Part shown: in pieces, positions 26,957 to 34,277 of the stretch
Position numbering within the stretch: position 1 is the first letter of the stretch
How the letters are laid out: every line of letters begins with the position of its first letter
Source: Pseudomonas nabeulensis
Lineage (GTDB): Bacteria > Pseudomonadota > Gammaproteobacteria > Pseudomonadales > Pseudomonadaceae
Assembly: GCF_004682045.1 (NCBI RefSeq)
Contig: NZ_QUZT01000038.1
Span: forward strand, 1 to 64,000
Direction: 5' to 3'
DNA: 64,000 bases
Translations under genes and position numbers: made by a program
Notes under the pieces: generated by a model
Told to the model about the DNA's origin: nothing
What the model saw: the letters and a program-made list of their open reading frames with translations, nothing else
The model's database searches: none

Positions 26957-27286
26957 ATGGAATTGACGCTGGAAGCTGTGGCGCTTTTTGCACTGAAATT
27001 GGTGCATGAGGAGAACGGTGGCAGCCCAGTTTTGCGCGATGACCCGGTGATGGTGGGGTATGACCGGGAGGCGTTTGGGTTGTTGGTGCGCCAGGGGGAT
27101 CTGGCCGGGATTTTGGCGAAGGTGGATGAGTGTGTCGCGCAGGCGCTGCTGGCCGTGGGTGGGGTTGATAGCGTGTTGGGGCGGGAGTTGCAGCGGTTGG
27201 CGGAGGGGGTGCAGAACGTCGATCAACTCGATGCGCTGTCTGCGCCGTTAGCGACCCTCAAGGATTATCTGAAAGACATTCAGTGA
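26957..27286 (+). CDS. Hypothetical small protein downstream of the second stator
   Basis: A 109-residue acidic, helical protein (MELTLEAVALFALKLVHEEN) with no signal peptide or membrane segment. It has a plausible start behind GAGGAACC. I do not recognise the family. It lies 71 nt after the stator pair on the same strand and could be a flagellar accessory or an unrelated gene. Confidence 0.6.
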   Translation: MELTLEAVALFALKLVHEENGGSPVLRDDPVMVGYDREAFGLLVRQGDLAGILAKVDECVAQALLAVGGVDSVLGRELQRLAEGVQNVDQLDALSAPLATLKDYLKDIQ

Positions 27287-27292
27287 GTCGAA

Positions 27293-27928
27293 TCACCGCC
27301 GCCCTTCCACCGCCATCCGCACCGCCAGCCCCATCAACACCGAGCCCATCAACCAGCGCTGCACCACCTGCCAACCGGGCCGGGTGACGAAGAACACCGC
27401 GATGGAGCCCGCCATGGTGGCAATCGCCGCGTTGACGCTCACGCTGATAAGAATTTGGGTAAAGCCCAGCACCAACGATTGCGTCAGCACACTGCTGTGG
27501 CCGTTGGGGTCGATGAACTGAGGGAGCAGCGATAAGTACATCACCGCCACCTTGGGGTTCAGCAGGTTGGTCACCAGGCCCATGGTGAACAGCTTGCGTG
27601 GGCTGTCCTTAGGCAAGTCCCGCACCTGGAACGGTGAGCGGCCACCCGGTTTCACTGCCTGCCAGGCCATATAAAGCAAATACAAAGCACCGCCAAACCG
27701 TAGCGCGTCATAAGCAAACGGCACCGCCATCACCAAGGCCGTGATCCCCAACGCCGCGCACAGCATATAAACCAAAAACCCCAACGCCACGCCGCCCAGG
27801 GAAATCAACCCGGCGGTGCGCCCTTGGCAGATCGAGCGGGAAATCAGATAGATCATGTTCGGGCCGGGGGTGAGCACCATGCCGAGGGAAATCAGCGCAT
27901 AGGCCAGCCAGTTGGACAGTTCAGGCAT
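27293..27928 (-). CDS. LysE/RhtB-family amino-acid exporter
   Basis: Inner-membrane protein of 211 residues with about six helices. The signature LTPGPNMIYLISRSICQGR near the N-terminus is typical of LysE/RhtB transporters, which export amino acids or their derivatives. The frame extends 18 codons upstream; the ATG at 27928 fits the family. Substrate unknown. Its 3' end nearly touches the preceding plus-strand gene. Confidence 0.88.
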   Translation of the reverse strand: MPELSNWLAYALISLGMVLTPGPNMIYLISRSICQGRTAGLISLGGVALGFLVYMLCAALGITALVMAVPFAYDALRFGGALYLLYMAWQAVKPGGRSPFQVRDLPKDSPRKLFTMGLVTNLLNPKVAVMYLSLLPQFIDPNGHSSVLTQSLVLGFTQILISVSVNAAIATMAGSIAVFFVTRPGWQVVQRWLMGSVLMGLAVRMAVEGRR

Positions 27929-28056
27929 GGGACGGCTCCGTTGGTTGAAACATCTGGCCAAGGTTGTAAGGTTAGCCGTCATGGTAGGGCGTTCAAAATG
28001 CCCGCGTTAGATACAGATCCGCGAGCAAAACGGCATACACCCAAAAAGGCAGACAC

Positions 28057-28428
28057 ATGATCGACTTCAACAACAAAGGCTTCTTCAAACTCAAGCAAAA
28101 CAACGAATACGCCGAACGCGTCACCGCCCTGCTGCTGGAGGGTGAGCAAGTGGTGGATGCGTACAAATCCATGCGCGACGGAGTGGTGTTTACCAACAAG
28201 CGCATCATCGCGGTGAACGTGCAGGGGATTACCGGCAGCAAGAAGGACTTCACCTCCCTGCCCTATAAAAACATCGTGGCGTATTCGGTGGAGACGTCCG
28301 GCACGTTTGATTTGGATTCGGAGCTGGAGATTTATTTTTCGTCGTTGGGGAAAGTGAAGTTTGAATTCACCGGGAAGACGTCGATTGTTGAGATTTCGCG
28401 TCTGATTTCCAAGCACTTGCTGGGCTGA
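28057..28428 (+). CDS. PH-domain protein (bacterial pleckstrin-homology family)
   Basis: A 123-residue soluble protein. The pattern LLEGEQVVDAYKSMRDGVVF followed by TNKRIIAVNVQGITGSKKDF and PYKNIVAYSVETSGTFDLDS is that of the bacterial PH (bPH) family, whose role is unknown. Single gene with its own terminator, divergent from the LysE-type gene. Confidence 0.8.
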   Translation: MIDFNNKGFFKLKQNNEYAERVTALLLEGEQVVDAYKSMRDGVVFTNKRIIAVNVQGITGSKKDFTSLPYKNIVAYSVETSGTFDLDSELEIYFSSLGKVKFEFTGKTSIVEISRLISKHLLG

Positions 28429-28440
28429 TCAGCGGGCAAA

Positions 28441-28472
28441 AAAAAGACCTTGGCGCACCAAGGTCTTTCTTA
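28441..28472. terminator. Bidirectional rho-independent terminator
   Basis: AAAAAAGACCTTGG, CGCA loop, CCAAGGTCTTTCTT: a 9-10 bp stem with A and T runs on the two sides, 12 nt after the PH-domain gene. Confidence 0.9.
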
Positions 28473-28504
28473 CTGCTTACACGATTTAACTGATGTACTG
28501 GCTC

Positions 28505-28537
28505 AAAATGTGGGAGGGGGCTTGCCCCCGATGGCGG
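28505..28537. repeat. Single REP element
   Basis: One copy of AATGTGGGAGGGGGCTTGCC followed by CCCGATGGCGG without an inverted partner. It sits just beyond the 3' end of the DUF3077 gene. Confidence 0.8.
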
Positions 28538-28563
28538 CCCCCCCACACCATCAACCTCCAGCC

Positions 28564-28863
28564 TTACACCCCACCTTCTTCAGCAACCCCATTCGGCAAC
28601 ATCCCCTTAGCCAAATCATCCACCACCGCCTTGGCCATCTCCCCCAAATAATGCGCGGCCCAGGCATAGCGGTCGGCGCCCTTGTCCATCGCTGCGTCCA
28701 TTGCCAGCAGCTTTGAACAGTGGAGAAGCTCGGAGGCATGCTCCAGCGCATCGCGGATGGGCACGCCGGAATTGACGCGGAATAGGTGGTGGAGCGCGGG
28801 CTGAGTGCCGCAGGTGGAGAAGGTGATGACGCCAAGGGTTTTGTTTGGGGGTGGGTTGATCAT
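28564..28863 (-). CDS. DUF3077-type protein
   Basis: A 99-residue soluble helical protein with the pattern LFRVNSGVPIRDALEHASEL and AAHYLGEMAKAVVDDL, which I recognise as the DUF3077 group common in Pseudomonas. Function unknown. Its ATG overlaps the stop of a 24-codon leader ORF (ATGA), so its translation probably depends on translation of the leader, which is in turn the likely target of the C4-type RNA upstream. Confidence 0.75.
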   Translation of the reverse strand: MINPPPNKTLGVITFSTCGTQPALHHLFRVNSGVPIRDALEHASELLHCSKLLAMDAAMDKGADRYAWAAHYLGEMAKAVVDDLAKGMLPNGVAEEGGV

Positions 28864-28934
28864 TGGGCACCTCCCGAGTGGGTGGAGGTGTGAATTGCAG
28901 AACTACGAGGGTACGACCTATCAGAAACGCTCAT
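28860..28934 (-). CDS. Leader ORF coupled to the DUF3077 gene
   Basis: A 24-residue ORF (MSVSDRSYPRSSAIHTSTHS followed by GGAQ) with a good ribosome binding site (TAGGAG, 8 nt before the ATG) and a stop overlapping the downstream ATG. The arrangement matches the short coupled ORF (icd) between c4 and ant in phage P1. The peptide itself may have no function. Confidence 0.6.
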   Translation of the reverse strand: MSVSDRSYPRSSAIHTSTHSGGAQ

Positions 28935-28942
28935 TGCTTTAG

Positions 28943-28965
28943 CTCCTAATGTAGTGAGCTGCCAC
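28943..28965 (-). promoter_or_regulatory. Antisense target overlapping the leader ribosome binding site
   Basis: On the minus strand GTGGCAG is complementary to CTGCCAC at the end of the upstream structured RNA. CATTAGGA, which contains the Shine-Dalgarno sequence, pairs at 7 of 8 positions with the hairpin loop TCCTATTG. Two separate complementary blocks are the hallmark of C4 RNA targets. Confidence 0.65.
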
Positions 28966-28984
28966 GTTCGTTTCTCATGCGAAT

Positions 28985-29063
28985 GGGTGGCAGCTATGCG
29001 CGGGCTGAGAAACCGGGACAATAGGAACCCGGCAGACCCGAAGGTCTCCCACGCATAGCCGCC
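28985..29063 (-). ncRNA. C4-type antisense RNA
   Basis: Read on the minus strand, GGCGGCTATGCGTGGG pairs with CCCGCGCATAGCTGCC to form a 16-bp closing stem with two G-U pairs. Inside are two hairpins: AGACC-TTCG-GGTCT and CCGGG-TTCCTATTGT-CCCGG. The RNA is followed by a sequence complementary to its loop and its 3' end, overlapping the ribosome binding site of the leader ORF. Structure and logic match the C4 antisense RNA family first described in phage P1. Confidence 0.8.
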
Positions 29064-29407
29064 ATGACACAGACAATGCGGGCACAAAAAAGCGCCAATA
29101 GTCTAATGGATGGTGGCGCCTATGCGCCTATTGTTTCTCGGATTCTCAAGTCCGGTCGCTGGGTTGGAAGCGACGAGAGAAGGTAACTTGAACGGAAGAG
29201 ATTGGGGAAATGGGTTTCTTTGCAAAAAGCTTCAGTACGCTATAAGCCTGACAGACGGCAATTCCAGCGTCTGCGCCTCTAGCCTCTGCGCTGAATAGAG
29301 ATATTTGCTGAATTACTCGCGTCAAGCAGGTCGACAAGTGCCAAGGCAATGAGCCATCATCCTTTGAGCTCCCATACCATTCACGCTGGAGCAATATAGG
29401 GAAATTC
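29064..29407. other. Non-coding gap with possible promoter for the ParA-SIR2 unit
   Basis: This 344-nt gap has no convincing gene. At 29089-29118 a GCGCC/GGCGC stem next to a run of A (T on the minus strand) may terminate minus-strand transcription or process the C4 transcript. A possible sigma-70 promoter for the ParA-like gene is TTTGCA at 29219-29224, 16 nt, TATAAG at 29241-29246. GC content falls from left to right. Confidence 0.4.
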
Positions 29408-30391
29408 ATGAAATCAGTTGCTTTTTTTACCAACAAGGGCGGCGTAGGCAAAACAACTCTCGTTTGCAACCTAGCCTCTTACCTTAGTAAATTCGAAAAT
29501 AAAAAAGTCTTACTTGTGGATGCCGACCCACAAACCAATGCGACACAATATATGTTCGACGATGCAGTTCTCGACGAGATTTATGAAAAAAAATCTGCAT
29601 TTACCATTTACTCTATGGCTCGACCTCTTTCTCAAGGAAAGGGATATTCAACCAGCAATGAGTATCGTCACTCGCCAACTTTTCAAGTTGATGTACTTCT
29701 TGGCGACCCACGACTCGCTCTGATCGAGGATACCCTCGCATCAGATTGGAATGCTGGCGGAATCCGAGGAATTAGAACTACCTATATGTTTCGCGAATTC
29801 TTACAAAACTGCAGTGGATATGATTATGTTTTTTTTGATATGGGCCCATCCCTCGGCTCAATAAATAGAGCGGTGCTACTCGCATGCGATTTTTTTGTTC
29901 TCCCCCTCTCCATGGACATATTTAGTGTACGCGCCACGGAGAACATTTCGTCCTGGCTTAAAGAGTGGAAGCGAAGACTTGATCTACACCTGCAAGCACT
30001 TCACTCCCCTAACGAAACAGAAGTTGACGATCTAGATTTCAGATTACGGCTGCTCGGCTATGTCAACCAACAATACACCGCCAAGAGAGATAAAACAGGA
30101 GAACGACGAGCGGTTAAAGCATACGAAAAAATAATGATAGAAGTCCCTAAGGCAATAGAGTCCAGCTTAATAAACGATCAAACTGAACCAGTCGGACTCG
30201 AATACAAGCTTGGTTCCATCCCGAACTTACATAGTCTTATTCCCATGTCACAAAATAGTCGAAAACCTGTTTTTGATTTAAAGAGCCCTGACGGGATCGT
30301 AGGAGCCCACTTTGTAAAAGTTAAAGATTCTTTCGACATTTTCGAAAGTATCGCAAAAAACTTCTCAACCAATCTGAAGGCCTTTCAATGA
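29408..30391 (+). CDS. ParA/MinD-like ATPase of a candidate defence unit
   Basis: A 327-residue ATPase. The deviant Walker A motif is NKGGVGKTT (residues 9-17), the A' box is LLVDADPQTNAT and the B box is DYVFFDMGPSLG. The protein is longer than simple ParA and ends in a charged helical segment. Codon use is AT-rich, unlike the flanking Pseudomonas genes, which points to horizontal transfer. No ParB gene follows; instead a SIR2 gene overlaps by 4 nt. It may sense a trigger or position the SIR2 effector; this is inference. Confidence 0.85.
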   Translation: MKSVAFFTNKGGVGKTTLVCNLASYLSKFENKKVLLVDADPQTNATQYMFDDAVLDEIYEKKSAFTIYSMARPLSQGKGYSTSNEYRHSPTFQVDVLLGDPRLALIEDTLASDWNAGGIRGIRTTYMFREFLQNCSGYDYVFFDMGPSLGSINRAVLLACDFFVLPLSMDIFSVRATENISSWLKEWKRRLDLHLQALHSPNETEVDDLDFRLRLLGYVNQQYTAKRDKTGERRAVKAYEKIMIEVPKAIESSLINDQTEPVGLEYKLGSIPNLHSLIPMSQNSRKPVFDLKSPDGIVGAHFVKVKDSFDIFESIAKNFSTNLKAFQ

Positions 30392-31263
30392 TTACGTGGC
30401 CTGAAGAAGTAATATCTGCAATCGCACGAAGACGCTCAGTTATATTTATTGGAGCGGGTGCTTCCATGGGTTCCGTTAATGGCAGGGGTGATCGGCCCCC
30501 GTCGTGGAAGAAATTTTTAGAAGACGGAATTGAAAGATGTCCACCACCTCACAAAGAAATGAGGGCGCTTCTAAAAAATGGTGACTATCTAAGCTGCTGT
30601 CAAATCATAAAATACAAGCTTGACAACGAGTGGGTTCCATTCGTTGAAAGTAAATTTTTAACACCCGCTTATCAGCATAACAAACTACACGAAGCAATTT
30701 TCTCTCTTGATTCTTCCATAATCTTAACTCCGAACTTCGACAAAATATATGACAACTACGCAACAAATCAAAGCAATCACAACCAGAACCTTCTTAAGAT
30801 AAAAAAGTATTATGACGATGATATTCCGAGAGCTCTAAGAGGAACAGGCACGCAGCGATTAATCTTAAAAGTTCATGGCTGCATTGACACTCCAGATAGA
30901 CTTGTCTTCACTCGCGAAGATTACGCTGACACCCGAAATGCAAATGCCAACTTTTATAAAGCCGTAGACTCGCTTATATTTACGCATACCTTTATATTTA
31001 TTGGCTGCGGTATGAACGACCCTGACCTTGCGTTGATACTTGAGCAATATTCTCGCTCATTTGGAGCCGCGCCACCTCACTACGTAGCATTATCTGGGAA
31101 GGCCACACCAGAGTATAAAAGATTGCTATCCAATAATTATAATCTAAAAATTCTAAACTATTCCCCAGCAAACGATCACGCCGAACTACTTGAGTCAATA
31201 AACCATCTTTATGAACTAGTTGAACAAGAAAGGGAGGCTTTAGCACAATCAACGTTATGGTGA
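30388..31263 (+). CDS. SIR2-domain protein, candidate NADase effector
   Basis: A 291-residue protein with a SIR2-like fold. GAGAS is at residues 22-26, NFD at 116-118, the catalytic-type HG at 163-164 (LKVHGCID) and GCGMND at 206-211. The Asn and His needed for NAD hydrolysis in defence SIR2 proteins appear present. It is AT-rich and translationally coupled (ATGA) to the ParA-like gene. Related SIR2 domains act in Thoeris, DSR and short-Argonaute systems, where NAD depletion stops phage growth. Confidence 0.85.
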   Translation: MITWPEEVISAIARRRSVIFIGAGASMGSVNGRGDRPPSWKKFLEDGIERCPPPHKEMRALLKNGDYLSCCQIIKYKLDNEWVPFVESKFLTPAYQHNKLHEAIFSLDSSIILTPNFDKIYDNYATNQSNHNQNLLKIKKYYDDDIPRALRGTGTQRLILKVHGCIDTPDRLVFTREDYADTRNANANFYKAVDSLIFTHTFIFIGCGMNDPDLALILEQYSRSFGAAPPHYVALSGKATPEYKRLLSNNYNLKILNYSPANDHAELLESINHLYELVEQEREALAQSTLW

Positions 31264-31780
31264 AAGCGAAATGCTTGCCCTAACGAAAAGCCAGTGAGTT
31301 AAACCACGCCAAAAAAACGGGCTAGATCGCTAATTAGAAAACCTAATAACCGACTCCGGCCCAACTTCCAACACATCACTTCACCGACTACATCAACCTC
31401 CCCTAGACTCATGGTAATCCGAAATCGTCCCTTCAATTGAACACCTCAGCTGAATGCGCGGATAGCTCAGCCAATCCGTCAACCGTCGTCCATTCCACAG
31501 TTCGACATAGTCGGAATATTTCAGGGCGGTTCTTCCAAACTGTGTAGAGGATCAGCATTTGGCATTTCCAACGGATTTTTTGCGCGACCGTAATAAGGAT
31601 CGATAGAAACATGAACAGTCCTACTCACCTGTAGTCTCTGACTGAAAGGCAACACTCACGCCCGTCAGCGAACGATAGAGCCAGCTGACTTTTCCCACGA
31701 AAACCATCGAAAAAGTCCGACGCCGGGCACTGCCCCCATGCCCATAGGCTTACTCCCCCACACACGGAAGTGAGCCCACC
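31264..31780. other. Non-coding gap after the SIR2 gene
   Basis: The 517-nt stretch shows a gradual return to host-like GC. A 59-codon minus-strand frame at 31433-31612 (MFLSILITVAQKIRWKCQML) has a weak start signal and no recognised family, so it is not called as a gene. No clear terminator or attachment repeat was found. Confidence 0.5.
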
Positions 31781-32914
31781 ATGTCAGAACGCGCCTACCC
31801 CCTCACCGAAGAACAACAACGCAAACAACAAATTCTGAAGCCGCAACCGACGCAGCGGCCTGAATCTGCGCAAATCCAGCCATTCGACCTTCCCCCTGCC
31901 CCAACACCTACGCCCACCAAGCCTCCCGGCTGCGTCTTCACCAAACCCTGCCAACTGCCCGATGGCATCACCCACTACGCCGATCCCATCGGTTTCGTAC
32001 CGCTGGAGTTAGTGACGGAGTACGGCCATTTCTGTCTGTTGGGTGGGCGTGAGGTGGACGACCAGGGCGCCGTGGCCTTGCGCAAGATCAGCGGTAGCGC
32101 CTTGCCCATTGGTCTGGGGCAGCTGGCTTTGCGAACGGCGGCGGTGGAGTCGGCGGCTGCCGCTGTCGGGACGGTGGTGGGGGGATTGTTGACGGGGTTG
32201 GTGGCACTGGCCTGGCCATCGGAGTTGGGAGATAGCGCGCTCTACACCGATGAGCAATTGCGCTCGATGCAACGGGCGCGTTCGCAGATGCGTTTGCAGG
32301 TTGAGCAGTTGGAGGACGGCACGCTCAAGGGTTATGGGTTTTACACCGGCAACAACGCCGAGTGGCAGATGATTGATGTGGTGCAGTTTCAACGCCGTGG
32401 CGAACGGTTTGTGGCGGATTTGGGTGAAGGGGCGGAGTTGATCTGGACACCTGCGGTTGATCCGGGTGACACCCTGGGGATTCCGGCATTGGAGGCTGCG
32501 CCTCAGGCGCCGGTGATTTGGATTTATCCGCCGAACGAGAAGGCCGCGCAAATTTTGGTGAACCCGGTTTATCCGCCGGAGTATCGGGATTTTATTCTGG
32601 TGTTCCCGGTGGAGTCGGGGGTTCGGCCGTTGTATGTGGTGGTGAGTGTTCGGGCTGGAGATCACGCATATCACCCTAAACCAAAGCTTTTAGCTGCGTT
32701 TCCAAAGGCCAGATGGGCTCGTTCGAAAACACCAATGAAGGGAGGCGGCAAACGCCCAAGATGGAAAGATCCCGACGGGACGATCTATGAATGGGATTCT
32801 CAACACGGCGCTGTGGAAAAGTACACCAAGCACGGAATTCATCTCGGTGAGTTCGATCATTTGACCGGTAAACAGCGAAAGCCAGCTAAGCCTGGAAGGA
32901 CGGTAGAGCCATGA
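31781..32914 (+). CDS. Bacteriocin with colicin E3-like ribonuclease domain
   Basis: A 377-residue toxin. After a Pro-rich start (residues 1-48) comes an S-type-pyocin-like middle part with a hydrophobic helix (about residues 125-150). The C-terminal 90 residues match the E3 16S rRNase: GGGKRPRWKDPDGTIYEWDS and the catalytic Asp339, His342 and Glu346. It should cleave 16S rRNA in the decoding centre. No receptor-binding or TonB-dependent import domain is visible, so delivery could be by another route. A probable immunity gene overlaps its stop. Confidence 0.88.
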   Translation: MSERAYPLTEEQQRKQQILKPQPTQRPESAQIQPFDLPPAPTPTPTKPPGCVFTKPCQLPDGITHYADPIGFVPLELVTEYGHFCLLGGREVDDQGAVALRKISGSALPIGLGQLALRTAAVESAAAAVGTVVGGLLTGLVALAWPSELGDSALYTDEQLRSMQRARSQMRLQVEQLEDGTLKGYGFYTGNNAEWQMIDVVQFQRRGERFVADLGEGAELIWTPAVDPGDTLGIPALEAAPQAPVIWIYPPNEKAAQILVNPVYPPEYRDFILVFPVESGVRPLYVVVSVRAGDHAYHPKPKLLAAFPKARWARSKTPMKGGGKRPRWKDPDGTIYEWDSQHGAVEKYTKHGIHLGEFDHLTGKQRKPAKPGRTVEP

Positions 32915-33135
32915 ACCACTCAATCATGGGTGTTTTGCCTAACGAAGACTTTGCATCGTTTGAACAAGTGTTGCCTCTGTCCACACAAGACCTGATGGAA
33001 ATCATGGGATGGGAAAAACTTGAGGATTGCGTCTTTGACTATCAATTAACGGAAGAACAAATACTCAAGATAGAAGAGGCAAGTGCTCTAAAACTGCCCA
33101 CTCATCTTGATTTGTTCCTTACCTCACACGACTAA
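32911..33135 (+). CDS. Putative immunity protein for the E3-like toxin
   Basis: A 74-residue acidic protein (MNHSIMGVLPNEDFASFEQV) whose ATG overlaps the toxin stop. It occupies the place of an immunity gene and has suitable size and charge. It does not resemble the classical colicin E3 immunity protein; similar small acidic proteins occur next to toxins in Pseudomonas. Function inferred from position. Confidence 0.65.
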   Translation: MNHSIMGVLPNEDFASFEQVLPLSTQDLMEIMGWEKLEDCVFDYQLTEEQILKIEEASALKLPTHLDLFLTSHD

Positions 33136-33159
33136 TTAGCCAAAGAGCATTCAACCTTC

Positions 33160-33795
33160 ATGCGCCGACTATCACTGACCAACAAAAAACTCCGCAATAT
33201 CCCCAGACGCCTCAAAGCCCTAACCCGCTGGGCAGACAGCTTCGAAGGCAGCTTCTACTCAGAGCTACCGCTGGAACGTGGATACATAAACGAAAAAATC
33301 CCCGTGATCGAATCCCTCGTCGAAGGCAAACAAACCACGCCGGAAATCCTGGCTCACTGTGCTCAACAATTAATCAGGGCGGCAAGCTACTTGCTGGAGG
33401 CCAGACCGGTCGATGCTCCCGAATGCTGGGTTGTTGCCAACATCATGATTCCCGATATGTTCTCCAGCGAGGTCTGTGTCTATACGGACAAACGCCGCTT
33501 TCTGGGCAGTACGCAACCCTTTGACTACGAGCAATTCCGTCAAACCCGTATTACGGACCGAAGCTTTGCCAGTGAATGGGGCCTGACGGTTCCGCCGGGG
33601 CTTCATGAGGTTGGCTTTCGCTTTGTGCATGAGGACGAGGACGGAGATATCTTTGAGTCAGAGCATTGGTACTACGGCGAAGTCAATACGACCGATGAGG
33701 ACCTAGGTGGTGAGCGTTGGAAGTACCAGACCTTCCAATCATTCCGGGCGCAAAATCCGGATTCGTTCGCGGCTACGCTTGAGATTGTGGTGTGA
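33160..33795 (+). CDS. Hypothetical protein, DUF3916-like
   Basis: A 211-residue soluble protein starting MRRLSLTNKKLRNIPRRLKAL, with a mixed alpha/beta pattern and an acidic C-terminal half (HEDEDGDIFESEHWYYGEVN). I associate the N-terminal pattern with DUF3916. It follows the immunity gene after 24 nt and might belong to the toxin locus, perhaps as an additional immunity or accessory protein; no function is known. Confidence 0.6.
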   Translation: MRRLSLTNKKLRNIPRRLKALTRWADSFEGSFYSELPLERGYINEKIPVIESLVEGKQTTPEILAHCAQQLIRAASYLLEARPVDAPECWVVANIMIPDMFSSEVCVYTDKRRFLGSTQPFDYEQFRQTRITDRSFASEWGLTVPPGLHEVGFRFVHEDEDGDIFESEHWYYGEVNTTDEDLGGERWKYQTFQSFRAQNPDSFAATLEIVV

Positions 33796-33815
33796 ATAAC
33801 AAGATGCAGCCGTTC

Positions 33816-33886
33816 GATAGCGGTGTGTCAGGCATATGGCTGGTGGCTGAACCACCGCTATCGGGGGCAAGCCCCCTCCCACATTG
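33816..33886. repeat. REP pair, left arm reduced
   Basis: The right arm is complete (CTATCGGGGGCAAGCCCCCT). The left arm retains only its inner part (GATAGCGGTGTGTCAG). Confidence 0.7.
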
Positions 33887-33934
33887 AGCGGTGTACATGT
33901 GAGGCTATGCAGTGTGCCGCAATAGCCAATCAGC

Positions 33935-34277
33935 TCGCCTTCACTTCACTCCCCGCCCCTTCAACCGGAACCCGTCGCGCCGGGTCTGTCACATTAAACA
34001 CATGCTGTTCACAGCGCTCACCCTTGAACTGAAACTCCACCACACACCTTGGCCTTTTCCGGGCTGAACGTGTTCATCACCGGCCCGCAGTTGTAGTAAA
34101 CCCCTTTGCCCTGGCTGCCTGCCGTGCGCGAGACGGTGAGTTTTTTGCCAGGATCGGCCAGGGTTTCCAGTTGCAGGAAGCGTTTGAAGCCGGCGCTGCG
34201 GTTGGGCCGGCGCACCGAGGCCGCTCCCTTCGCAGCCTCGCTGGGCTCGACAGCTCCCACAGGGTATTGGCGACAGG
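33935..34277 (-). pseudogene. Frameshifted remnant of an unknown gene
   Basis: Two minus-strand frames join into one plausible protein if one base is removed near 34048: GVYYNCGPVMNTFSPEKAKV in the first frame continues as VEFQFKGERCEQHVFNVTD in the second. The 5' part seems displaced by a repeat-like segment (CTGTGGGAGCTGTCGAGCCC) and no start codon is convincing. The family is not recognised. It lies between the REP pair and the sensor kinase. Confidence 0.45.

Noticed and set aside
29146..29469. Minus-strand open frame of 107 codons overlapping the ParA-like start
   Set aside because: It overlaps the Walker A region of the ParA-like gene antisense, has no family resemblance and no clear ribosome binding site.
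29408..30391. Plasmid or chromosome partition system (parAB)
   Set aside because: No ParB gene or parS-like repeats follow; the coupled partner is a SIR2 protein.
31433..31612. 59-codon minus-strand frame between the SIR2 and bacteriocin genes
   Set aside because: Weak start signal and no recognised family; kept only as a note in the gap entry.
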